Shown here piece after piece: positions 27,148 to 35,259 of a DNA stretch of 64,000 bases. The translations under genes and the position numbers were made by a program. The stretch comes from Sedimentibacter sp. MB31-C6 (lineage in GTDB: Bacteria; Bacillota; Clostridia; Tissierellales; Sedimentibacteraceae): assembly GCF_035934735.1 (NCBI RefSeq), contig NZ_CP142396.1:62001-126000 (forward strand). Direction: 5' to 3'. The notes under the pieces were generated by a model that searched no databases, had not been told where the DNA came from, and saw only the letters and a list, made by a program, of their open reading frames with translations. The stretch's first letter is position 1; each line of letters starts with the position of its first letter.

Positions 27148-27832
27148 CTATATTCACCTCGAATTTATAGCCAATACCCCAAATGGTTTTTATTTCCCAA
27201 CTTTTCTTTGATAAATTTTCTAGTTTTGCTCTTAACCGTTTTATATGAGAATCAACAGTACGACTATCACCATAATAATCATAGCCCCATATACTATTCA
27301 ATAAATTATCCCTAGTAAAAGTTTTATTATTATTCGTCGCAAGAGTCCACAAAATCTCTATTTCTTTTTTGGTTAAGGATACATTTTTATTATCAATCGT
27401 GACAATATAATCATTTATATTAATTTTAAGATTATCGAAAGTGAAAATATGTTGTTTACTATTATCATCATTAGAAATTCTTCGCATAATTGCCCTTACC
27501 CTAGCCATAACTTCTGCAGGTGAAAATGGCTTAACTATATAATCATCAGCTCCAATGTCAAGTCCCATAATTCTTTCAAAATCCTCTCCTCTTGCAGTAA
27601 TCATAATTATTGGTACATTAGAATTTTTTCTAATTTCTCTGCACACACCAAATCCATCTATTTCTGGCATCATAACATCTAGTAAAATTATATCTGGATT
27701 ATGTTTATAAAAAGCTTCCATTGCTTCATTACCATCATATGCCACAATTGGAGTAAATCCTTCTTTTTTTGCATATTCACTTAATATTGAAGCAATTTGC
27801 TTATTGTCATCTGCAATAAGAATATTAGACAT
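27137..27832 (-). CDS. OmpR/PhoB family response regulator
   Basis: 231-residue regulator: receiver domain with acidic pocket Asp8/Asp9, phospho-acceptor Asp52 (IILLDVMMPEIDG) and Lys101 (VKPFSP), then an OmpR-type winged-helix DNA-binding domain (VSLTKKEIEILWTLATNN ... GDSRTVDSHIKRLRAKL). It is co-transcribed with, and overlaps, the downstream kinase. AGAGGTGG precedes the ATG. Divergently oriented to the mgtC-like gene, which is a plausible target; this is inference from position. Confidence 0.95.
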   Translation of the reverse strand: MSNILIADDNKQIASILSEYAKKEGFTPIVAYDGNEAMEAFYKHNPDIILLDVMMPEIDGFGVCREIRKNSNVPIIMITARGEDFERIMGLDIGADDYIVKPFSPAEVMARVRAIMRRISNDDNSKQHIFTFDNLKININDYIVTIDNKNVSLTKKEIEILWTLATNNNKTFTRDNLLNSIWGYDYYGDSRTVDSHIKRLRAKLENLSKKSWEIKTIWGIGYKFEVNIDEK

Positions 27833-27860
27833 AATACCACCTCTACTAAATTTTTAATTA

Positions 27861-27869
27861 ATTATATCA
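27861..27869 (-). promoter_or_regulatory. Extended -10 promoter of the two-component operon
   Basis: TGATATAAT: TG extension plus consensus -10. No good -35 hexamer at 16-18 bases, as expected for extended -10 promoters or activator-dependent (autoregulated) ones. Confidence 0.5.
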
Positions 27870-27937
27870 TACTAGAAATTTAATTTGTGACAAAACTTTG
27901 TTTTTCAATAAAATAAAAAACTCTCAGTAGATATAAT

Positions 27938-27987
27938 TTATGTTATAATAACTTTATTATTAACATAAATTATATTACTATGTTAAT
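27938..27987. promoter_or_regulatory. Overlapping dyads upstream of the mgtC-like gene, candidate operator
   Basis: Near-perfect dyad TTATGTTATAATAA/ATTATTAACATAA (27938-27968) overlaps a perfect dyad ATTAACATA/TATGTTAAT (27959-27967, 27979-27987). A TATAAT (27944-27949) that could be the mgtC -10 lies inside the first dyad. Repeated TTAACATA half-sites suggest a DNA-binding protein, for example the divergent response regulator; unproven. Confidence 0.4.
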
Positions 27988-28065
27988 CTAACATAAAAAA
28001 GAGGAGGCTTACTTATCGATATATTATATGAATTAAACATTGTTTCTGTAACAGTCAGAGTTATA

Positions 28066-28692
28066 ATGTCTTTAATTATTGGTGGACTACTGGGTTTAGA
28101 ACGAAGCAGAAAAAGTAGACCTGCTGGCTTTAGAACATATATGCTTGTATGCTTAAGTTCAACTTTGGTTATGATGACAAATCAATTTATTTTTGAAACT
28201 TATAGTAGTGGTGATCCTGCAAGATTAGGTGCTCAGGTAATAAGCGGTATAGGTTTTCTTGGAGTGGGTACAATTATAGTCACAAGAAAAAATCAAGTTA
28301 AGGGGTTAACTACAGCTGCTGGATTATGGGTTGCTGCTTGCCTTGGATTATCTATAGGTATTGGGTTTTATGCCGGAGCTATAATTGTTGGAATATTTGT
28401 ACTACTTATAATGACATTATTTAAAAGCATAGAAAACTGGCTTTTATCAACAAATAAATTTATGACAATATATGCTTCTTTCCCTACTATTGAAAATTTT
28501 GATGGGTTTGTTTTACTTTGTAAAAAATTAAACTTCAAAATAAATGACATTGAAATGACAAGAGATAACAATTCTAAAGAATTTGCTATAGTAGCAATAA
28601 TTAATTTAGAAAGTAATGAACGATACAATCATATGGAAATCATACAGAAACTCAGTTCCTATGAAGGTCTTCATCGATTGGAAGAACTATAG
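28066..28692 (+). CDS. MgtC/SapB family membrane protein
   Basis: Inner-membrane protein of the MgtC family, linked to magnesium homeostasis and acid/low-Mg growth. From the first ATG the product is 208 residues with the signature GGLLGLERSRKSRPAGFRTY, several membrane segments and a cytosolic ACT-like C-domain. However, that ATG has no binding site and would cut away part of the first membrane helix. The frame stays open to 27997, and a perfect GAGGAGG (28001-28007) points to an AUC codon at 28015, giving DILYELNIVSVTVRVIM before the annotated Met; no ATG, GTG or TTG exists in between. The only plus-strand gene between polC and ispG. Confidence 0.88.
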   Translation: MSLIIGGLLGLERSRKSRPAGFRTYMLVCLSSTLVMMTNQFIFETYSSGDPARLGAQVISGIGFLGVGTIIVTRKNQVKGLTTAAGLWVAACLGLSIGIGFYAGAIIVGIFVLLIMTLFKSIENWLLSTNKFMTIYASFPTIENFDGFVLLCKKLNFKINDIEMTRDNNSKEFAIVAIINLESNERYNHMEIIQKLSSYEGLHRLEEL

Positions 28693-28714
28693 TATATAAA
28701 TACCTACTAAATTA

Positions 28715-28756
28715 AAAGAAAAAGGTTCTTGTATCAAAGCAAGAACCTTTTTCTTT
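28715..28756. terminator. Bidirectional terminator between mgtC-like gene and ispG
   Basis: Perfect 17-bp stem (arms 28715-28731 and 28740-28756) with an 8-base loop; AAAGAAAAAGG on one side and its complement CCTTTTTCTTT on the other supply T-tracts in both directions. The two convergent genes end on either side; the ispG stop overlaps it by two bases. Confidence 0.85.
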
Positions 28757-29816
28757 ACATTTTATCAATTTCTTTTAAAAGAACTTTAACTATATCTTCT
28801 TCCTTAATTTTTTTTATTATTTCACCCTTTTTAAATAATAATGCTTCACCACTTCCTCCTGCTATTCCTATATCAGACTGTCTAGCCTCCCCAGGCCCAT
28901 TTACAGCGCATCCCATAATTGCAACTGTTATTGGTTTATGTACATCTTTTAATCCTTCTTGAATTTTTTTAGAAAGTTCAATTAATTGTATTTTAGTTCT
29001 TCCACAAGTAGGACATATTATATATTTAATGCCAAAATTTCTTAGTTCTAAACTTTTTAATATTTCTCTAGCTACTTTAACTTCTTCTTTTGGATCATCA
29101 GTCAATGAAATGCGCATTGTATCACCTATTCCATCTACTAAAAGACTGCCGACTCCTATTGCAGATCTAATACTTCCTTCAAATAAAGTTCCCGCATGAG
29201 TAATACCTAAATGCAAAGGATAATTTACTTTTTTTGCCATAATTCTATAAGCATCTATAGTCATTTTAATATCAGTACCCTTCATTGAAAGAACAATATT
29301 ATCATAGTCAAGATCTTCTAATATTCTAACATGCTCCAATGCACTTTCAACCATACCAATCGATGTTGGCTGTCCGTTATACTTTTCTAATATTTTTTTA
29401 TGAATTGAACCTGCATTTACTCCAATTCTTATAGGGATATTTCTAGGCTTAGCTTGTTCAACTATCTTTTGAACCCTTTCTATACTACCTATATTACCAG
29501 GGTTAATCCGTAATTTATCTATCCCATTTTCAATACTTTTCAATGCTAGTTTATAGTCAAAATGAATATCTGCTACTAATGGAATATGTATTTGCTTTTT
29601 AATTTCCTTGATAGATTCAGCATCTTCCATATCAGCCACAGCAACTCTTATTATCTCACATCCAGCTTCTTCTAATTCCAAAATTTGATTAACAGTAGAC
29701 TTTACATCCTTAGTAAAAGTATTTGTCATAGATTGAACTAATACTGGAGCTCCTCCACCTATTTGAACATCTCCACACATAACAATCTTACTTTCTCTAC
29801 GTACAATTTGATCCAT
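28755..29816 (-). CDS. ispG: 4-hydroxy-3-methylbut-2-en-1-yl diphosphate synthase (flavodoxin)
   Basis: 4Fe-4S enzyme of the MEP pathway that turns 2-C-methyl-D-erythritol 2,4-cyclodiphosphate into HMBPP. The 353-residue TIM-barrel protein has the C-terminal cluster ligands in CPTCGRTKI and MGCAVNGPGEA. The N-terminus RRESKIVMCGDVQIGGGAPV is typical. Start ATG at 29816, with CGGGAGG upstream; a TTG six codons earlier is rejected. It closes the uppS-cdsA-rseP-ispG run. Needs the rest of the MEP pathway, of which dxr is not in its usual place nearby. Confidence 0.97.
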   Translation of the reverse strand: MDQIVRRESKIVMCGDVQIGGGAPVLVQSMTNTFTKDVKSTVNQILELEEAGCEIIRVAVADMEDAESIKEIKKQIHIPLVADIHFDYKLALKSIENGIDKLRINPGNIGSIERVQKIVEQAKPRNIPIRIGVNAGSIHKKILEKYNGQPTSIGMVESALEHVRILEDLDYDNIVLSMKGTDIKMTIDAYRIMAKKVNYPLHLGITHAGTLFEGSIRSAIGVGSLLVDGIGDTMRISLTDDPKEEVKVAREILKSLELRNFGIKYIICPTCGRTKIQLIELSKKIQEGLKDVHKPITVAIMGCAVNGPGEARQSDIGIAGGSGEALLFKKGEIIKKIKEEDIVKVLLKEIDKM

Positions 29817-29881
29817 TAAAACCTCCCGAAACAATACGAACCATATTAGGAATTGTAGGATATGGAATATATTTACACTAG

Positions 29882-31126
29882 TTATATTCTAAATATTCTC
29901 AATATATCTTTATATGTTATAAACAACATAAATGCAATTAATACTACAAATCCAACAAAATGTATATACCCTTCTTTTTCTATTGGTATAGCCTTTCCTC
30001 GTATTCCTTCAATTAATAGGAATACTAATTTACTTCCGTCTAAAGCTGGAATAGGCAACAAATTCATAAAACCTAGATTAATGCTTATAAATGCTGCTAA
30101 GCTCATTAATGAAAGTAAACCGCTTTCAGCAGCTTCCCCCACCATACTAATAACCATAACAGGTCCACCTAGTGCATCACTTCCTAATTGTCCTGTAACT
30201 AATTGAACTATAGTCTTAAACATAAGTTCTATATAATATACCGTTTTATAAGCTGATGATGCTATTGCCGAAACAAAAGACTTTTCTATTTGAGTATTAT
30301 ACCTTACAGAGATTTGCTCAACTGGAACAATGTTATAATCAAACAATTCACCATCCCTATCAACTGTAACTTGAATTGGAGAATCTCCTACAGAATTATC
30401 TATTTCTGCTGTAAGCTCTTCCCATGTATCAACTGGTACATCATTAATTTTTATAACCTTATCTTTATCCTTTATGCCGGCTTTATATGCTGGAGAATTC
30501 ATATCAGTAGGTGTTACAACAGTTGTAGTTTCTCCATCTATTAATGTTGAAGTAATTCCCACTATCTTTCTATAATTATTATTAATTTTATATTCTTTAA
30601 TTTCACCGTTTCTTTCAATATTTATATTATAATAATCATTTTCAGGATTTGTTATTTCATAGAATATATCTTCCCAAATATATGCTTTTTCTCCATTAAC
30701 AGATATAATTTTATCTCCTGATCTAATTCCTGCTGCATATTCATTAGAATTTTCATCTATAATATCTATTATATTTCCAGCAACCCCAAAGGAAAATGCT
30801 ATAATAATAAAAAGAACTAATGCCAATATATAGTTCATTATTGGCCCTGCTGCCACTACTTTAAACCTTTGCCACACTGTTTTAGTACTATAACTAGTTT
30901 TAGTTTTTATGTCTTCTTCTTCGCCTTCCATTTGTACAAATCCACCAATAGGTATAGCCCTGATTGAATAAACAGTATCATTTTTTTCCTTTTTAAATAA
31001 TACGGGTCCCATTCCTATAGCAAATTCGTAAACTTTTATTCCAACACTTTTAGCTGCTTTATAGTGACCGTATTCATGAACAAGTACTATAATTGAAAAT
31101 ATTAGTATTGATGCAATTATTGTCAA
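29882..31126 (-). CDS. rseP: Site-2 zinc metalloprotease RseP/RasP
   Basis: Intramembrane protease that cleaves anti-sigma factors and leftover signal peptides. About 414 residues: zinc motif HEYGH (His17) in the first membrane helix, two PDZ domains (about 115-200 and 200-280), and the third catalytic ligand in NLLPIPALDGSKL near the C-terminus, followed by two membrane helices. The start is TTG at 31126 because GGAGGG lies 7 bases upstream; the in-frame TTG five codons earlier lies within that site. It follows cdsA by 16 bases with no dxr between. Confidence 0.93.
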   Translation of the reverse strand: MTIIASILIFSIIVLVHEYGHYKAAKSVGIKVYEFAIGMGPVLFKKEKNDTVYSIRAIPIGGFVQMEGEEEDIKTKTSYSTKTVWQRFKVVAAGPIMNYILALVLFIIIAFSFGVAGNIIDIIDENSNEYAAGIRSGDKIISVNGEKAYIWEDIFYEITNPENDYYNINIERNGEIKEYKINNNYRKIVGITSTLIDGETTTVVTPTDMNSPAYKAGIKDKDKVIKINDVPVDTWEELTAEIDNSVGDSPIQVTVDRDGELFDYNIVPVEQISVRYNTQIEKSFVSAIASSAYKTVYYIELMFKTIVQLVTGQLGSDALGGPVMVISMVGEAAESGLLSLMSLAAFISINLGFMNLLPIPALDGSKLVFLLIEGIRGKAIPIEKEGYIHFVGFVVLIAFMLFITYKDILRIFRI

Positions 31127-31142
31127 TATTATTCCCTCCAAT

Positions 31143-31910
31143 TTATATAAAGTGGTTTATAAAGTAATATACAACAGGTGCTACAAATAAAACACTGTCA
31201 AATCTATCTAAAATACCACCATGACCTGGTAAAAAGTTACCAAAGTCTTTTATTTTATATTCTCTTTTTATTTTAGATGCTGCAAGATCTCCTAACATTG
31301 AAAAGACAGATGCACTCACACTAAATATTATAATGTAAATATATTTATTTATTCTTAAATAATCAAAATAAAATAAAGAAATTATAGTACAGCCAAGTAT
31401 TCCTCCAATAGCCCCTTCAATAGTTTTATTTGGACTGACTTGGGGATACAATTTATGTCTACCAAATAATTTTCCAGTAAAATATGCAAAGGTATCAGAA
31501 CCGAAGGCAATAATATAAACAATCCATACAAACTTTGAGTTGTTCATCAAAATCATATGATACATAAAAAATACAACATATGAACCTACAAATATTATTT
31601 GCGACATTATCTTTAGGTTAATTTTTTTGTTAAATATAAACATAACAAAATTGAATGATATATACAAAAATAATATAAAATTAAAATAAATCAAATAATC
31701 ATTAATTTTGGCAACAAATAAAGATATAGCAAATAAGTAGTTTATTATAGCACCATACTTAAAACCACTATTAAATAAGGTTTTTGAAAGTTCATAAATA
31801 GCTATGCATGTTATTCCAAAATATACAAAGTCATATAGGATACCACCATAATATGTAACAAAAGCAATGAATGCCCCACCTAAAACTCCTGTAACAACTC
31901 TTTGTCTCAT
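31143..31910 (-). CDS. cdsA: Phosphatidate cytidylyltransferase
   Basis: Integral membrane enzyme making CDP-diacylglycerol from phosphatidate and CTP, the precursor used by PgsA. 255 residues with about seven membrane helices and the full C-terminal signature GDLAASKIKREYKIKDFGN then LPGHGGILDRFDS. AAGGTG precedes the ATG. It follows uppS by 12 bases. Confidence 0.97.
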   Translation of the reverse strand: MRQRVVTGVLGGAFIAFVTYYGGILYDFVYFGITCIAIYELSKTLFNSGFKYGAIINYLFAISLFVAKINDYLIYFNFILFLYISFNFVMFIFNKKINLKIMSQIIFVGSYVVFFMYHMILMNNSKFVWIVYIIAFGSDTFAYFTGKLFGRHKLYPQVSPNKTIEGAIGGILGCTIISLFYFDYLRINKYIYIIIFSVSASVFSMLGDLAASKIKREYKIKDFGNFLPGHGGILDRFDSVLFVAPVVYYFINHFI

Positions 31911-31922
31911 AATGACACCTTC

Positions 31923-32645
31923 CTAATTTCCGTACCTTCTCTTTCTTTGTTGAAAGTTATTAATTGCTTTTAAATATTCTTCTTTTTTAAAATCTGGCCA
32001 TAATATATTTGTAAAATAAAATTCTGTATAAGCAAGTTGATATAATAAAAAATTACTTAGTCTCATTTCTCCACTTGTCCTTATCAATAAGTCAGGGTCA
32101 GGTATATCATATGTATATAAATATTTTGCAAAGTTATCTTCATTTATTTCATCTATATTAATTTCATTATTATCATAGTCAATTATTATTTTCTTAATAG
32201 CATTTATAATTTCACCTCTTGAGCCATAACTTAATGCTATATTTAAACTAAGTCCTGTATTATTTTTCGTAAATTCTATTGCACGGTTAACTTCATTTCT
32301 TGTATTTTCAGGCAAATCTTCTAAATTACCCATTAATCTAACTTTTACATTATTTTTATTTAAATAATTTAATTCCTTATTTATAAAATCAACTAATAAG
32401 TTCATCAAATAATCTACTTCATGTCTATCTCTACTCCAATTTTCAGTTGAAAAGGCAAATATTGATAAATATTTTATTCCAATTTGAACTGAGGTTCTTA
32501 CTAAATCAATAACTCTTAAAGAACCCTCTCTATGTCCTAATTTTGCAGGTAGCAATTTTTGTTTTGCCCATCTTCTATTACCATCCATAATTACTGCAAC
32601 ATGTTTAGGAATTATTCCATTCATTACCTGGTCTTCTAAATTCAT
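31923..32645 (-). CDS. uppS: Isoprenyl (undecaprenyl) diphosphate synthase
   Basis: cis-Prenyltransferase that builds the C55 lipid carrier for cell wall precursors. 240 residues with catalytic Asp21 in VIMDGNRRWAK, the FAFSTENWSR motif, and DLLIRTSGEMRLSNFLLYQ. The ATG at 32645 is chosen (GAGG 9 bases upstream); an upstream in-frame TTG at 32669 has no binding site. Catalytic residues are intact, so an active enzyme is expected. Confidence 0.97.
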   Translation of the reverse strand: MNLEDQVMNGIIPKHVAVIMDGNRRWAKQKLLPAKLGHREGSLRVIDLVRTSVQIGIKYLSIFAFSTENWSRDRHEVDYLMNLLVDFINKELNYLNKNNVKVRLMGNLEDLPENTRNEVNRAIEFTKNNTGLSLNIALSYGSRGEIINAIKKIIIDYDNNEINIDEINEDNFAKYLYTYDIPDPDLLIRTSGEMRLSNFLLYQLAYTEFYFTNILWPDFKKEEYLKAINNFQQRKRRYGN

Positions 32646-32678
32646 ATTTTTCAGCCTCACAATTTTCAAACATTACTA

Positions 32679-32709
32679 ACAGGCTTATGATTTATATTCA
32701 CAAGCCTGT
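32679..32709 (-). terminator. Hairpin between the 61-residue gene and uppS
   Basis: Stem ACAGGCTT/AAGCCTGT extends by a G-U, U-A, G-C, A-U set to 12 pairs, 7-base loop. It has no T-tract, so it may be a partial terminator or a processing site inside the operon. Confidence 0.4.
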
Positions 32710-32717
32710 ACTACAGA

Positions 32718-32903
32718 CTAATAATAAGATACAAACAATGTAACATAATTGTTATTAGAATTTTCTCTAATAACATATGGTTTATGTAAATCATTAAACT
32801 TTTTGTTTGTTCCTGTAATTTTTATAATTTTAATTATTTTACTATTTTTCTCTTCAATAAATTTTAAAGCTTCTCTTAATGGATAACCAAGTACATTATC
32901 CAT
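32718..32903 (-). CDS. Hypothetical 61-residue protein in the frr-uppS gap
   Basis: Small soluble protein, no membrane segment or signal. Sequence starts MDNVLGYPLREALKFIEE and has a Lys/Ile-rich middle (KIIKIIKITG). The N-terminal pattern of a Gly-x-Pro followed by an amphipathic helix is loosely reminiscent of a PASTA-type repeat, but too short to assign. A real gene is supported by GAGG at the right distance before the ATG, a start only four bases after frr ends, and its own downstream hairpin. The site normally has frr directly followed by uppS. Function unknown. Confidence 0.75.
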   Translation of the reverse strand: MDNVLGYPLREALKFIEEKNSKIIKIIKITGTNKKFNDLHKPYVIRENSNNNYVTLFVSYY

Positions 32904-32907
32904 TAAA

Positions 32908-33465
32908 TCAAACCTCTAATATTTCTTTTTCTTTACTTTTATATATATCGTCTATTTGACCAATAAATTCATCAGTTACCTTTTGGATTTCAGTTTCTGC
33001 CTTTTTATGATCGTCTTTAGTGATTTGGCTTTCTTTTTCCATTTTTTTAAATTCATCATTAGCATCTCTTCTTATATTCCTAATTGCAATTTTTGCATTT
33101 TCAGTTTCTTTTTTAACTAATTTTAAAAGTTCCCTTCTTCTTTCTTCAGTTAATTGTGGAATTACAAGTCTAATGATTTTACCATCATTTGAAGGATTAA
33201 TACCTAAATCAGATGACATGATAGCTTTTTCTATTTCTTTTAATGCATTTCCATCCCATGGTTGAATTAATATAGTTCTAGGCTCAGGTACTGATATATT
33301 AGCAATTTGATTTAAAGGGGTCATAGTACCATAATAACTTACTTGAATTTTATCAACGAGTTTTGGGTTAGCCTTTCCTGCTCTAATAGACGCCAAATCT
33401 TCCTTAAGAAAATTAATAGATTTACCCATACTTTCTTTAGATTGTGAAATTAATTCTTTATACAT
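32908..33465 (-). CDS. frr: Ribosome recycling factor
   Basis: Splits post-termination ribosomes together with EF-G. 185 residues, full family length, with the conserved RAGKANPKLVDKIQVSYYG and the helical hairpin motif RRELLKLVKKETENAKIAIRNIRRDAN. AAGGAGG precedes the ATG and includes the pyrH stop codon. Confidence 0.98.
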   Translation of the reverse strand: MYKELISQSKESMGKSINFLKEDLASIRAGKANPKLVDKIQVSYYGTMTPLNQIANISVPEPRTILIQPWDGNALKEIEKAIMSSDLGINPSNDGKIIRLVIPQLTEERRRELLKLVKKETENAKIAIRNIRRDANDEFKKMEKESQITKDDHKKAETEIQKVTDEFIGQIDDIYKSKEKEILEV

Positions 33466-33466
33466 A

Positions 33467-34180
33467 TTATACCTCCTTAATTATTGTTCCTATACTATCT
33501 CCTGTAACAATTTTTTCAATATTTTCCGGATTCTCAATACCAAAAACTAGAATAGGAATTTTATTATCCATACATAATGATGTTGCAGTTGAGTCCATTA
33601 TCTTAAGTCCTTTATTCAGAACATCAATATATTTGAGTTCTTCATATTTTATTGAATCTGGATTTTTCTTTGGATCATCACTATAAACGCCATCTACACC
33701 ATTTTTAGCAAGGAGTATTATGTCTGCATTGATTTCTGCTGCTCTAAGCGCTGCAGTTGTATCTGTAGAAAAATAAGGGTTACCTGAACCACCGGAAAAA
33801 ATTACAACTCTACCTTTTTCCAAATGTCTCACAGCTTTTCTACGAATATAAGGCTCTGCAATTTGTCTCATTTCTATTGCTGTTTGAACTCTGGTTTCAA
33901 CATCAATTTTTTCAAGAGCATCTTGAAATGCCAAACTGTTTATTATAGTTCCTAGCATGCCCATATAATCTGAGGTAGTTCTATCCATATCTTTAGCACT
34001 AGCGCCTCTCCAGAAGTTTCCGCCACCAACTACGATAGCTACTTCTACACCTAAACTGCTTATTTTCTTAATTACATAGGAGATTCTAGTGATTATTTCT
34101 TCACTTATACCATGGCCAGCACCCCCAGACAACGCTTCACCGCTTATTTTTAAAATTATTCTCTTATATTTACAGTCCAT
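33467..34180 (-). CDS. pyrH: Uridylate kinase
   Basis: Hexameric UMP kinase, amino-acid-kinase fold, ATP + UMP to ADP + UDP. 237 residues with [11 protein letters not shown] at the N-terminus, VGGGNFWRG, and [17 protein letters not shown]-type substrate motif (here [16 protein letters not shown]). CAGGAGGG precedes the ATG. Order rpsB-tsf-pyrH-frr is the standard bacterial cluster. Confidence 0.98.
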   Translation of the reverse strand: MDCKYKRIILKISGEALSGGAGHGISEEIITRISYVIKKISSLGVEVAIVVGGGNFWRGASAKDMDRTTSDYMGMLGTIINSLAFQDALEKIDVETRVQTAIEMRQIAEPYIRRKAVRHLEKGRVVIFSGGSGNPYFSTDTTAALRAAEINADIILLAKNGVDGVYSDDPKKNPDSIKYEELKYIDVLNKGLKIMDSTATSLCMDNKIPILVFGIENPENIEKIVTGDSIGTIIKEV

Positions 34181-34210
34181 TTTACCCTCCTGAACACTCT
34201 TATTTTAATT

Positions 34211-34236
34211 AATGGAGAACCATGCAGTTCTCCATT
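34211..34236 (-). terminator. Intercistronic hairpin between tsf and pyrH
   Basis: Perfect 10-bp stem AATGGAGAAC/GTTCTCCATT, 6-base loop. On the minus strand it is followed by AATTAAAATA, not a T-tract, so termination would be weak; it may stabilise or separate the rpsB-tsf message from pyrH-frr. Confidence 0.45.
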
Positions 34237-34271
34237 TATTTTTCCTTGATAAAGATTATTCTTTTTCAGGA

Positions 34272-35186
34272 TTATAGACCGATTTGTTTTGCTACTTCAT
34301 CTGCAAAGTTTTCTTCTTTCTTTTCTAACCCTGCACCTACTTCAAATCTCTGTACTCCAGCAATCTTGATGTCTTTTCCTATCTTTGCTGCAGTATTACT
34401 TATTACTTTTTTAACTGTTAAATCTGAATCCTTAACAAAAATTTGCTCTAATAAACATACTTCTTTAAGCTCTTTATTAAGTCTTCCTTCAACCATTTTT
34501 TCAACTATATTTTGTGGTTTTCCTTCATTCAATGCTTGTGCTATAAGAATTTCCCTCTCATGTGCTATGAAATCTTTATCAACATCATCTCTAGATATAT
34601 ATTTTGGATTCATTGCTGCAACTTGCATTGCTAAATCTTTTCCTAGTTCTTCAAGAGCAGACTTATCTCCTTCAGATTCTAAAGCAACAATAACAGAAAT
34701 TTTACCACCACCATGAATATAAGATACAACAGCACCATTAGAAACTTGTTCTGTTGCAAATCTTCGAATTGACATATTTTCGCCTATTCTTGCAATTTTT
34801 TCTGTTAATACTTCTTGAACAGTTTTTCCATCCGTTAATACAGCTGCTTTTAAAGTTTCTACATCTGTATAATCATTTTTTATTACTATTTGTGCTAGTT
34901 CTTCTACAAACAATTTAAATTCTTCATTTTTAGCAACAAAGTCTGTTTCAGAGTTAACCTCTATTACAGTTCCCTTCTTACCGTCTTCTGAAACTATAGC
35001 AGTAGATAATCCTTCTGCCGCAACTCTTCCAGATTTTTTAGCTGCTTGTGAAAGACCTTTTTCTCTCAATACGTCTACAGCCTTTTCTATATCTCCATTT
35101 ACTTCTTTTAAAGCTTTTTTGCAGTCCATCATGCCTGCATTAGTTCTTTCTCTAAGTTCTTTTACCATTGAAGCTGTTATTTCCAT
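34272..35186 (-). CDS. tsf: Elongation factor Ts
   Basis: Nucleotide exchange factor for EF-Tu. 304 residues with N-terminal UBA-like domain (MVKELRERTNAGMMDCKKAL) and the TDFVAKNEEF motif, then two EF-Tu-binding subdomains. TTGGAGG precedes the ATG. Downstream of rpsB with an imperfect attenuator-like hairpin in between. Confidence 0.98.
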   Translation of the reverse strand: MEITASMVKELRERTNAGMMDCKKALKEVNGDIEKAVDVLREKGLSQAAKKSGRVAAEGLSTAIVSEDGKKGTVIEVNSETDFVAKNEEFKLFVEELAQIVIKNDYTDVETLKAAVLTDGKTVQEVLTEKIARIGENMSIRRFATEQVSNGAVVSYIHGGGKISVIVALESEGDKSALEELGKDLAMQVAAMNPKYISRDDVDKDFIAHEREILIAQALNEGKPQNIVEKMVEGRLNKELKEVCLLEQIFVKDSDLTVKKVISNTAAKIGKDIKIAGVQRFEVGAGLEKKEENFADEVAKQIGL

Positions 35187-35208
35187 TTAATTACCTCCAA
35201 AATTTAAA

Positions 35209-35248
35209 AAAGCAAGGTGTAAGGAAAAATTTCCTAACCCCTTACTTT
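35209..35248 (-). terminator. Attenuator-like hairpin between rpsB and tsf
   Basis: Imperfect long stem (about 16 of 19 possible pairs) spanning 35209-35248, followed on the minus strand by CTTTTTTAAATTTT. A partial terminator between rpsB and tsf would adjust the S2 to EF-Ts ratio, as in other bacteria; strength not known. Confidence 0.55.
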
Positions 35249-35259
35249 ATTTTTTTTAT

